Shown one piece after another: positions 1-6,579 of a DNA stretch of 64,000 nucleotides. Every line of letters begins with the position of its first letter. Positions within the stretch are counted from its first letter, which is position 1. Source of the stretch: an uncultured Lachnospiraceae bacterium (GTDB lineage Bacteria > Bacillota > Clostridia > Lachnospirales > Lachnospiraceae). Position numbers and translations under genes: made by a program. The stretch covers positions 62,001 through 126,000 of the forward strand of contig CACWKX010000005.1 in assembly GCA_902761585.1 (NCBI GenBank), given 5' to 3'. The notes beneath the pieces are model-generated. The model searched no databases, was not told where the DNA came from, and saw only the letters and a list, made by a program, of their open reading frames with translations.

Positions 1-77
1 TGAATGCGGCCGTGGCGGCCTCGATTCTGATGTATGAAGCGGGCAGGCAGAGACGGGCAGGCAAAAAGGATACCTGA
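1..77 (+). CDS. rlmB: C-terminal end of a SpoU/TrmH-family RNA 2'-O-methyltransferase (partial)
   Basis: The window opens inside a gene; the frame from base 3 reads NAAVAASILMYEAGRQRR and ends at TGA 75-77. A helix of the type SLNASVAAGxLLYExxRQR closes the SPOUT domain of RlmB-like enzymes, which methylate 23S rRNA G2251. Only about 24 residues are visible, so the family call rests on this tail alone. It could equally be a TsnR- or TrmH-type relative. It lies 55 bases upstream of the next gene on the same strand. Confidence 0.5.
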   Translation, partial: NAAVAASILMYEAGRQRRAGKKDT

Positions 78-132
78 ACAGCAGGAAACGCTGTGCGGAG
101 ACTGAACGGGAACAGAGATGGAGGATTTGGGT

Positions 133-1335
133 ATGAAAAGGAGTTGTAAATACTTTCAGGGAATCTGGCTGGGGGCGTTTTTTCTGTGCCTGCTGCTGAC
201 AGTTTGGACGGGGGAGAAAAACAATGCCTTTGCTGCGGCAGCGCCTTCGATCAGTCAGCGGACAGCTTATGTGCCACAGGGAAAGAAGCTGCGGCTCCGA
301 GTGCGGAATGTGCGTTCTGGCAGGATTGTCTGGGCGAGCAGTAACAGGAACATTGCCCGGGTTTCCCGCAAGGGGGTCGTCCGGGGGATTTCCGGCGGTT
401 GGGCAAGGATCACGGCAGCGCTTCCCGGGGGAAAGGTGCTGTCCTGTCGTGTGAAAGTACAGACATTGAAGCTGGCTGAATCCAGAATTGACATGGCTGT
501 CGGGCAGAGGCAGCGTCTGACAGTGGAGACAAATATCCGCAGGCTGAAGTGGAAAAGCAGCAATCCGAAGGTGGCAGCGGTTTCGTCTTCGGGCAGGATT
601 CATGCAAAAAAAGCGGGGACAGCACAGATCACGGTTTATTATGGAAAGCTCAAGGCTGTCTGCAAAGTTCGGATCAGGAGAAAAAAGGGGACGCAGAGCG
701 TGGAAGATCAGTCCGGAAAGACAACTCAGATAACTCAAGCTTCACAATCGGAACAGAAAGACCGGTGGACACAGCTTCTGGAGACGTATCAGAACGACGG
801 GCGTGTGAATCAGCTGCTCTTTGTTCAGTATACCGGCGGGAGCAGCGCGGATGTCCTGCTCTACAGGAAGGAGTCCGGTGGATGGAAATGCATCCTGACC
901 TGCGATGGTGAGGTCGGGAAGAACGGGATCGATAAGGTGAAGGAGGGGGACAAGCGGACGCCGACCGGGACATTCCGGCTGACTTCCGGGTTTGGAATTC
1001 AGGCGAATCCGGGGACATCCATGCCTTATGTCCGGGTGAACCAGTATCTGTACTGGTGCGGTGATCCGTATATGTACAACCGGCTGGTCGATATCCGCAA
1101 ACACCCGCACAAGTGCGCAGGGGAGCATCTGATTGATTATACACAGTGCTATGCGTATGGGATGTTTCTTGACTATAACAGTACGAACACGCCAGGAAAG
1201 GGCTCCGCGATTTTCCTGCACTGCAAGGGCAACTCCGGTTACACGGCGGGCTGCGTGGCAGTCAGCCAGCAGAATATGATCGAAATCCTGCGCCAGGTGA
1301 CGGACGGAGCAAGGATCTGCATCTATCACAAGTGA
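133..1335 (+). CDS. Secreted L,D-transpeptidase (YkuD fold) with two bacterial Ig-like domains
   Basis: A 400-residue exported protein. Residues 10-36 form a hydrophobic signal sequence ending near AFAAAA. Two BIG2-like Ig modules follow (about 40-110 and 112-182; WASSNRNIARVS and WKSSNPKVAAVSSSG are typical strands), then a Ser/Gln-rich linker and a YkuD catalytic domain (about 215-400). The catalytic part has the TPTGTF motif, a histidine in IFLHCKGNSG and the cysteine in TAGCVAV (about C374) expected to attack the stem peptide. L,D-transpeptidases make 3-3 peptidoglycan crosslinks or attach proteins; the Ig domains probably hold it in the wall. Start 133 is chosen over ATG 118 because GGAGG at 120-124 lies 8 bases before it. 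The cysteine motif is SGYTAGC rather than the usual SHGC. Confidence 0.85.
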   Translation: MKRSCKYFQGIWLGAFFLCLLLTVWTGEKNNAFAAAAPSISQRTAYVPQGKKLRLRVRNVRSGRIVWASSNRNIARVSRKGVVRGISGGWARITAALPGGKVLSCRVKVQTLKLAESRIDMAVGQRQRLTVETNIRRLKWKSSNPKVAAVSSSGRIHAKKAGTAQITVYYGKLKAVCKVRIRRKKGTQSVEDQSGKTTQITQASQSEQKDRWTQLLETYQNDGRVNQLLFVQYTGGSSADVLLYRKESGGWKCILTCDGEVGKNGIDKVKEGDKRTPTGTFRLTSGFGIQANPGTSMPYVRVNQYLYWCGDPYMYNRLVDIRKHPHKCAGEHLIDYTQCYAYGMFLDYNSTNTPGKGSAIFLHCKGNSGYTAGCVAVSQQNMIEILRQVTDGARICIYHK

Positions 1336-1409
1336 TCGGAGAGATGGATGGGTACAGTGATTTCTGCTGAAAAGTGATGAAGAGTTTTTGATCGGAAATG
1401 GAAAGGGGC

Positions 1410-1438
1410 TTGCATCTCAGGCCCCTGTGCCCTATACT
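1410..1438 (+). promoter_or_regulatory. Sigma-A-type promoter for ribU
   Basis: TTGCAT (1410-1415), 17-base spacer, TATACT (1433-1438). Transcription would begin near 1445, just upstream of the FMN riboswitch. Confidence 0.6.
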
Positions 1439-1460
1439 GGGTTTGTCAATCAAGTAAAGA

Positions 1461-1573
1461 GATCTTCAGGGCGGGGTGCAATTCCCCACCGGCAGTGAAA
1501 GCCTGCTACCCGCGAGAGCGGTTGACCCGGTGCGATTCCGGGGCCGACGGTATAGTCCGGATGGAAGAAGATA
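1461..1573 (+). promoter_or_regulatory. FMN riboswitch (RFN element)
   Basis: The conserved RFN sequence is clear: ATCTTCAGGGC at 1462, GGGGTGCAATTCCCCACCGG, the GTGAAAGCCTGC segment, CGCGAGAGCG, the TTGACCCGGTG segment, GATTCCGGGGCCGACGGT and TAGTCCGGATGG. The outer helix pairs ATCTTC (1462-1467) with GAAGAT (1567-1572). It lies before ribU and should lower RibU production when FMN is plentiful. The expression platform looks translational: CTTTCC at 1595-1600 can pair either with the riboswitch 3' side or with GGAAAG (1643-1648) of the ribosome binding site. Confidence 0.96.
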
Positions 1574-1660
1574 TATCGAACTGAATCGAAGTTTCTTTCC
1601 ATCTCTTTAACACCTGAACCTCTTGCAGAGTGTAGAGTACACGGAAAGGAGCTTTTTTTT

Positions 1661-2305
1661 ATGGCTGACTCATCTGCAGGTTCAACAATGAAACCACGTG
1701 TTATGACAAAGACGCAGAAGCGTACCAGGTACATCGCCGTCACGGCGATGCTGTCTGCGATCGCGACTGTCCTGATGTACATCGAGATTGTCGTGCCATT
1801 CATGCCTTCCTTCATCAAGCTGGATCTCTCGGACCTTCCGTCGCTGATCGGATCGTTTGCGATGGGGCCGGTTTACGGGGTCGTGATCGCTGCGGTTAAG
1901 AATCTGCTGCACCTGTTCTTCACCTCATCGGGCGGTGTCGGAGAGCTTTCGAACTTCCTGCTGAATGCGGCGTTCGTCCTGCCGGCAGGACTGATTTATC
2001 GTTTCCGCAAGTCCAAGAAAGGCGCGATTGCAGGGGCACTGACAGGGGCGGTGGTCATGGCGGCGCTGAGCGTCCCGATCAACTACTTCATCGTCTATCC
2101 GTTCTATACGGCTTTCATGCCGATGGATGCCATCATCAAGATGTATCAGGTTATCAATCCGGCGATTCGGGATGGCGACCTGCTTCAGTGCCTTGTGACG
2201 TTCAACATGCCGTTTACATTTGTGAAGGCGATGCTGTCCGTTGTGGTGACGTTCCTGATCTATAAACCGCTGTCCCCGCTGATTCACGGGACAAACAGAG
2301 GATAA
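1661..2305 (+). CDS. ribU: Riboflavin ECF transporter S component RibU
   Basis: A 214-residue integral membrane protein with about six hydrophobic segments, the standard S-component size. The stretch FIKLDLSDLPSLIGSFAMGP in the first third is the RibU signature region, and NFLLNAAFVLPAGLIY follows. It binds riboflavin and works with the shared EcfA/A'/T module, which is not in this window. The FMN riboswitch directly upstream supports the substrate. The ribosome binding site GGAAAGGAG (1643-1651) is followed by eight T residues before ATG 1661. A strong terminator follows, so this is a single-gene transcript. Confidence 0.95.
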   Translation: MADSSAGSTMKPRVMTKTQKRTRYIAVTAMLSAIATVLMYIEIVVPFMPSFIKLDLSDLPSLIGSFAMGPVYGVVIAAVKNLLHLFFTSSGGVGELSNFLLNAAFVLPAGLIYRFRKSKKGAIAGALTGAVVMAALSVPINYFIVYPFYTAFMPMDAIIKMYQVINPAIRDGDLLQCLVTFNMPFTFVKAMLSVVVTFLIYKPLSPLIHGTNRG

Positions 2306-2340
2306 TCAAACATTACGTGAACATCATGCGGATGTGAATA

Positions 2341-2368
2341 GAGCCCCGGTATCCAGCCGGGGCTCTTT
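2341..2368 (+). terminator. Rho-independent terminator after ribU
   Basis: GAGCCCCGG (2341-2349), a 7-base loop and CCGGGGCTC (2357-2365) form a perfect 9-bp stem followed by TTT. Confidence 0.85.
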
Positions 2369-2473
2369 CCAACTTTCCGGAGATGTGCGATAATGACGCC
2401 TGTTATACACGGCTGCACAGATTCGGGCGGGGCAGCCGGCATGCAGACACGTGGGAAGAGGAAGAACAGCGTT

Positions 2474-2929
2474 ATGGCAGTAGAGAAGGTAAAGGAATAC
2501 TTCAGGGGAACAGGCATCGAGGTGATCGAACTGCCGGAGTCTTCGGCGACGGTTGAGCTGGCGGCAGAGGCGCTCCATACGGAGCCGGATCAAATCACGA
2601 AGACGCTATCATTTCTTGTGGACGGAAAACCGGTGCTGATCGTGATGGCCGGGATGGCCCGCGTTGACAATCATAAATATAAGGAATACTTTCATAAAAA
2701 AGCGATGATGATTCCGCACGATCAGGTGGAGGCATACATCGGGCATGCGCCAGGCGGGGTCTGCCCGTTTGCGGTGAAGGAGGGTGTCGCGGTGTATCTG
2801 GATGCGTCTCTCAGGCGCCATGAGGTCGTCTACCCGGCTGCCGGGAGCGGCAACAGTGCGGTGCGGGTCACACTCAGCCAGCTTGAACAGTACTCCGGGT
2901 ACCGGGCGTGGATCGACGTCACGAAGTGA
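2474..2929 (+). CDS. YbaK/EbsC-family aminoacyl-tRNA deacylase
   Basis: A 151-residue single-domain protein of the YbaK/ProX editing fold. Hallmarks are the hydrophobic core strand TLSFLVDGKPVLIVMAG, a lysine-rich segment (KYKEYFHKKAMM) and the loop GHAPGGVCPFAV, which matches the conserved GxxxGGxxPxG region. The family hydrolyses mischarged tRNAs, usually Cys-tRNA(Pro) or Ala-tRNA(Pro). An upstream in-frame ATG at 2393 exists, but its first residues look unlike the family and ATG 2474 has AGAGGAAG about ten bases before it. It stands alone between a terminator and a repeat-containing spacer. Which tRNA it edits cannot be told from sequence. Confidence 0.85.
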   Translation: MAVEKVKEYFRGTGIEVIELPESSATVELAAEALHTEPDQITKTLSFLVDGKPVLIVMAGMARVDNHKYKEYFHKKAMMIPHDQVEAYIGHAPGGVCPFAVKEGVAVYLDASLRRHEVVYPAAGSGNSAVRVTLSQLEQYSGYRAWIDVTK

Positions 2930-2935
2930 GGAAGA

Positions 2936-3072
2936 GGAGGCGCCGGGTACCGGAGATAAGGTGATGGCGCGGATCCGGACCCAGGAAGCGCCGGGCGGTT
3001 GCGGGTGCCGGTAGGCATCGGATTATAATTTTGCGTGTAGATAAGGAAGCGCCGGACGGCTGCGGATGCTGG
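2936..3072. repeat. Degenerate direct repeat in spacer
   Basis: A 28-base unit starting GGAAGCGCCGG occurs at 2984-3011 and 3045-3072 with a few substitutions; a partial relative (GGAGGCGCCGGGTACCGG) lies at 2936-2953. Period 61. It sits directly after the YbaK-type gene and before the TPR lipoprotein. Confidence 0.75.
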
Positions 3073-3093
3073 ACCATATCGGGAAAGAGGGTT

Positions 3094-4185
3094 ATGGAGA
3101 ACGGGAAGATGAACAGATGGAAGCAGTCGGTGAGACGGCGGATGGCGATACTGACAGGCATGACTCTGCTTGCAGGGGGACTGCTGGCAGGCTGTTCGGG
3201 CGGGATTTCTACGCAGAAGACGGAGAAGGGATACCGTGCCGTGAAGGATGCGGATTTCCAGTCGGCACAGCAGGACTTCGAGACGGCTGTGACAGAGGGG
3301 GAGGACGCGGTTCAGGCATACCGCGGACTCGGCATCGCGCTGATGGGGCAGGCAAAGTATAAGGATGCGGTGGATGCCTTCAACAAGGCGCTGGCCGCGA
3401 CGGATGAGAAGATGCCGGACACAGTCAGGGATCTGCTTCTGTACCGGGAGTCTGCTGAATACCGCGGAGCGGATTATGCGGCGGTCATCAAGACGGCGGA
3501 ATCGCTCATCGGGATGGATGAGAAGATGAAGGAGCCCTATTTCTACAGAGGTGCGGCGTATCTCTACCAGGGCGAGCAGGATAAGGCAAAGACGAATTTC
3601 GACTATGCGGTTTCTCTGGATCCGTCAAACTACAGCCTGTACCTGAATATTTACAGAGTTTACAATGACAATCATCTGTCGGCTGTCGGGGACGAATATC
3701 TCCAGACGGCGCTCGGAACGGAACCGTCGGATGCGGAAGGGTACTGCCAGGTCGGGCAGATCTACTTCTATCTGGAGCAGTATGACGAGGCTGCAAAGGC
3801 TCTGGCCGAGCCGATCAAGGAGAAGAATGTCCCTGCAATGTCTCTGATGGGGCAGATTTATCTTGCCCGGAAGGACTATGACAACGCGAAGGCGATCTAT
3901 ACGCAGGTACAGTCGATTGATCCGTCCAGCACGGACAGCTACAACGGGCTGGCGCTCTGCGCGCTGGCACAGGATGATGTCCAGACGGCGCTCCAGTACA
4001 TTACGCAGGGACTTGCTCTTCCTGGAAATGAAGGGAAACAGGATCTTTATTTCAACGAGGTTGTGGCTTACGAGAAGAGTCTGGATTTCCTGACAGCGAA
4101 GGATAAGTGCCAGAAATATGTGGAGCTCTACCCGACAGACGAGAAAGGACAGCGGGAACTGACCTTCCTGAATTCGAGGAACTGA
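3094..4185 (+). CDS. TPR-repeat lipoprotein
   Basis: A 363-residue protein with a basic N terminus, a hydrophobic segment and the lipobox LLAGC, so it is predicted to be lipid-anchored outside the membrane. The rest is a run of tetratricopeptide repeats from about residue 45 to the end (for example AYRGLGIALMGQAKYKDAV, PYFYRGAAYLYQGEQDKA, GYCQVGQIYFYLEQYDEA). TPRs hold proteins together; no catalytic domain is present, so no specific function is assigned. Start 3094 has AAAGAGGG upstream; ATG 3109 is an alternative, and the in-frame ATG 3031 lies in repeat DNA. Its last 36 bases are imperfectly duplicated just downstream. Confidence 0.85.
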   Translation: MENGKMNRWKQSVRRRMAILTGMTLLAGGLLAGCSGGISTQKTEKGYRAVKDADFQSAQQDFETAVTEGEDAVQAYRGLGIALMGQAKYKDAVDAFNKALAATDEKMPDTVRDLLLYRESAEYRGADYAAVIKTAESLIGMDEKMKEPYFYRGAAYLYQGEQDKAKTNFDYAVSLDPSNYSLYLNIYRVYNDNHLSAVGDEYLQTALGTEPSDAEGYCQVGQIYFYLEQYDEAAKALAEPIKEKNVPAMSLMGQIYLARKDYDNAKAIYTQVQSIDPSSTDSYNGLALCALAQDDVQTALQYITQGLALPGNEGKQDLYFNEVVAYEKSLDFLTAKDKCQKYVELYPTDEKGQRELTFLNSRN

Positions 4186-4256
4186 AGCGGCGCTTCATGG
4201 GACGAAACATCGAGAAGTGGCAGCGGGAGCTGACCTTCCTGAACTCATGGAACTGA
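4150..4256. repeat. Tandem duplication of the 3' end of the TPR gene, stop codon included
   Basis: Bases 4150-4185, the last twelve codons with TGA, recur at 4221-4256 as CAGCGGGAGCTGACCTTCCT and onward with four substitutions, again ending AACTGA. Period 71; the preceding CGAGAA is also copied. The second copy is not translated as part of the upstream gene. Confidence 0.85.
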
Positions 4257-4329
4257 CGCATCGATTTATGACAGGACGCCCCACCGGGAACGGAGCAGAC
4301 AGGACAGCGGCTATGTCCGGGCTGGCGGG

Positions 4330-5655
4330 ATGACGGCCGAAGACGGACTGGACACAGGCAGCCGGATACAGGCAGCCGGGAAAGGAAGCAGCTTGGACGA
4401 TCGGATGACAGATAAAGGCAGTGAGCAGCGGGATCGTGTAATTCTGATTGGAGTCCGCACGCCGCAGAGCGAGGTGGATGAGCAGGACTCTCTCGATGAG
4501 CTGGCGTCTCTTGCGGATACCGCCGGTGCGGAAGTGCTGGGCACGGTGATTCAGAACCTGGAGAATCCGGAGCCGGGCACTTATATCGGCCGGGGAAAGA
4601 TAGAGGAAGTGAAGGCGCTTGCGCAGGAGCTTGAGGCAAACGGCGTGATCGCGGATGATGAGCTTTCGCCGGCTCAGATGCGCAACCTGAGCGATGCGCT
4701 TGACCTGAAGGTGATGGACCGGACACTTCTGATCCTGGATATTTTTGCGCAGCGGGCGACCAGCTCCGAGGGAAAGATCCAGGTGGAAATGGCGCAGCTG
4801 AAGTACCGTATGACGAGGCTGTCCGGGATCGGGACGCAGCTGTCCAGACTCGGAGGCGGCATCGGAACCAGGGGACCGGGTGAAAAGAAGCTGGAGACTG
4901 ACAGACGGCTCATTCAGCGGCGGATCACCCAGCTGAGAAGAGAGCTGGAGGATGTCAGACGGCACCGGGAGCTGCTTCGCGGGCACAGAGGTGAGGGAGC
5001 CGCACCGGTTGCGGCGATTGTCGGCTACACGAATGCCGGGAAGTCGACTCTTCTGAATACCCTGACAGGCGCGGGGGTTCTGGCGGAGAACAAGCTGTTC
5101 GCGACGCTGGATCCGGTTACCAGGCTGCTGGAGCTTGATGGCGGGCAGAAAGTCCTGCTGACCGATACGGTCGGGTTTATCCGAAAGCTCCCCCATCACC
5201 TGGTCGAGGCATTCGGCTCGACACTGGAGGAGGCAAAGTATGCAGATGTGATCATCCACGTTGTGGATGCCTCCAACCCGCAGGCAGAGAGCCAGATGGA
5301 GACTGTCTATGACACGCTGGGACAGCTCGGTGTGATGGGGAGACCGGTCATTACGCTGCTGAACAAGACAGACTGTCTGGACGATGGGATGACCGGAAAT
5401 GTGACAGGTGACCGCCGTGCGGACGCGGTTGTCCGGATATCGGCGAAGACCGGCGCCGGCCTGGATGCATTCGAACGAGTCCTTCAGGATATCCTGACGC
5501 GCGATCTCATTCTTGTGGAACGGACCTATGGCTATCAGGATGGCGGGAAGGTACAGCTGATCCGCACGTACGGGCAGATTCTGGAGTCGAAATATGAGCC
5601 GGATGGGATCTGGGTGAAGGCCTATGTGCCGAAGAAAATCTACGGCAGCATCTGA
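4330..5655 (+). CDS. hflX: GTPase HflX
   Basis: A 441-residue TRAFAC GTPase that binds 50S or 70S ribosomes and rescues or splits stalled ones. The N-terminal HflX domain (about 36-200) carries GTYIGRGKIEEV and DRTLLILDIFAQRA, then a glycine-rich RLGGGIGTRGPGEKKLETD loop and a coiled helix. The G domain has G1 GYTNAGKST (232-240), G3 DTVGF (279-283) and G4 NKTD. A C-terminal segment of about 50 residues (PDGIWVKAYVPKKIYG) closes the protein. The start is uncertain: ATG 4330 has a poor binding site, and ATG 4405 (MTDKGSEQRD) would give 416 residues, nearer the family norm. A repeat array lies directly after the stop. Confidence 0.93.
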   Translation: MTAEDGLDTGSRIQAAGKGSSLDDRMTDKGSEQRDRVILIGVRTPQSEVDEQDSLDELASLADTAGAEVLGTVIQNLENPEPGTYIGRGKIEEVKALAQELEANGVIADDELSPAQMRNLSDALDLKVMDRTLLILDIFAQRATSSEGKIQVEMAQLKYRMTRLSGIGTQLSRLGGGIGTRGPGEKKLETDRRLIQRRITQLRRELEDVRRHRELLRGHRGEGAAPVAAIVGYTNAGKSTLLNTLTGAGVLAENKLFATLDPVTRLLELDGGQKVLLTDTVGFIRKLPHHLVEAFGSTLEEAKYADVIIHVVDASNPQAESQMETVYDTLGQLGVMGRPVITLLNKTDCLDDGMTGNVTGDRRADAVVRISAKTGAGLDAFERVLQDILTRDLILVERTYGYQDGGKVQLIRTYGQILESKYEPDGIWVKAYVPKKIYGSI

Positions 5656-5840
5656 GATGGCTTCCGGCGCAGGTGGATGACTGCCGGCGCAGAGCCGGGG
5701 ATGTCTCTGCAGGATGGGGCTGGCGCAGGAGGATGGCTTCCGGCGCAGAGCCGGAGGTGTCTCTGCAGGATGGGGCTGGCGCAGGAGGATGGCTTCCAGC
5801 GCAGAGCCGGAGGTGTCTGCAGGATGGGGCTGGCACAGCT
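5656..5840. repeat. 56-bp tandem repeat array after hflX
   Basis: Units start at 5676, 5732 and 5788, each reading GATGGCTTCCGGCGCAGAGC or a close variant, plus a truncated unit at 5656-5675. The third unit has lost two bases and diverges after 5830. The 5656-5978 gap between hflX and the cold-shock gene holds only this array and the cold-shock terminator; open frames running through it reflect base composition. Confidence 0.9.
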
Positions 5841-5920
5841 GGCTGCATCCGGAAAGCAGACGTCAGGCGCGGAGCCGAGAGGTTTCTGCAGACGGATAGC
5901 ATGACAGCAGAAGAAGGCAG

Positions 5921-5952
5921 AAAAAAGGGCGGCACGCCGAAGCGAGCCGCCC
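5921..5952 (-). terminator. Terminator of the cold-shock gene
   Basis: On the minus strand GGGCGGC (5952-5946), a 12-base loop and GCCGCCC (5933-5927) are followed by six T residues (5926-5921). Confidence 0.85.
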
Positions 5953-5978
5953 TGATTCACCGCCTGTAAAGCTTCTGA

Positions 5979-6176
5979 TTACTGCTTCACAACATTGGCA
6001 GCCTGCATGCCGCGGTTGCCCTGAACCAGATCATATGTAACCTTCTGGCCTTCATCGAGGGTCTTGAAGCCTTCGCCCTGGATTGCGGAGAAATGAACGA
6101 ATACGTCCTTTCCATCCTCACCAGTGATGAAGCCATAGCCTTTTTCTGCGTTGAACCACTTAACAGTTCCGTTCAT
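5979..6176 (-). CDS. csp: Cold-shock protein (CspA family)
   Basis: A 65-residue single OB-fold protein, the normal size for CspA/CspB proteins that bind single-stranded RNA and DNA. RNP1 is KGYGFI (about 13-18) and RNP2 is VFVHF (about 25-29). It probably acts as an RNA chaperone or transcription antiterminator. GGAGGT lies seven bases before ATG. It is monocistronic, with a consensus promoter about 130 bases upstream giving a long untranslated leader, as is usual for temperature-responsive csp genes, and a strong terminator. Confidence 0.95.
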   Translation of the reverse strand: MNGTVKWFNAEKGYGFITGEDGKDVFVHFSAIQGEGFKTLDEGQKVTYDLVQGNRGMQAANVVKQ

Positions 6177-6304
6177 GATGAACCTCCATTGAAAATAAGA
6201 ACAGGATTGACAACGGTTATTTAAGAAACACTAGCTTGGTTGACAATCAATGAACTTCATCTATCAACGAGGGCTGTATCTTTCATACCGTTAATCGTAA
6301 TTGC
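6177..6304 (-). promoter_or_regulatory. Long 5' leader of the cold-shock gene
   Basis: About 128 bases separate the predicted transcription start (near 6305) from the cold-shock ATG. Leaders of this size control csp mRNA stability and translation by temperature-dependent folding in other bacteria; that role here is inferred. Confidence 0.4.
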
Positions 6305-6311
6305 AAACCTG

Positions 6312-6340
6312 ATTATATCCCGGGCTATGGGTACTGTCAA
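6312..6340 (-). promoter_or_regulatory. Perfect-consensus sigma-A promoter of the cold-shock gene
   Basis: On the minus strand TTGACA (6340-6335), exactly 17 bases, TATAAT (6317-6312): twelve of twelve consensus bases. Confidence 0.85.
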
Positions 6341-6402
6341 GCTGAAAAGACAGGTTTCTTAATACGATATGACATGAAAATGATGTATTTGTTATGCGGT
6401 GA

Positions 6403-6419
6403 TTGTGCATAATGCACAA
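6403..6419. promoter_or_regulatory. Perfect 17-bp palindrome, candidate operator upstream of the alpha-galactosidase gene
   Basis: TTGTGCAT-A-ATGCACAA, two 8-base perfect half-sites around a central A. It lies about 180 bases before the alpha-galactosidase start and about 85 bases from the cold-shock promoter in the opposite direction. The form suits a dimeric sugar-responsive regulator; none is encoded in the window. The 6177-6579 gap otherwise holds the cold-shock leader and promoter and a possible -10 (TATAAT 6530-6535) for the alpha-galactosidase gene that lacks a clear -35. Confidence 0.5.
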
Positions 6420-6579
6420 CAAAACGGAAGGCATCAAGAGATCGCATTTCAGGGGACGCACCGGCAGCCGGACAGAGAAAGAAACTGCTTCTTCCGGGGA
6501 CAGAGCCTCGCGCAGGCGGGATATTCGTGTATAATGAGGGCATCAGACATCCAGAACACAGAACAGGGGGCTCACCACG

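Noticed and set aside
4195..5259. 354-codon minus-strand frame opposite hflX
   Set aside because: Antisense to a well-supported gene, no recognisable domain or binding site.
5673..5969. Open frame of 98 codons after hflX
   Set aside because: It reads the 56-bp repeat array, shows no family resemblance and runs into the cold-shock terminator.
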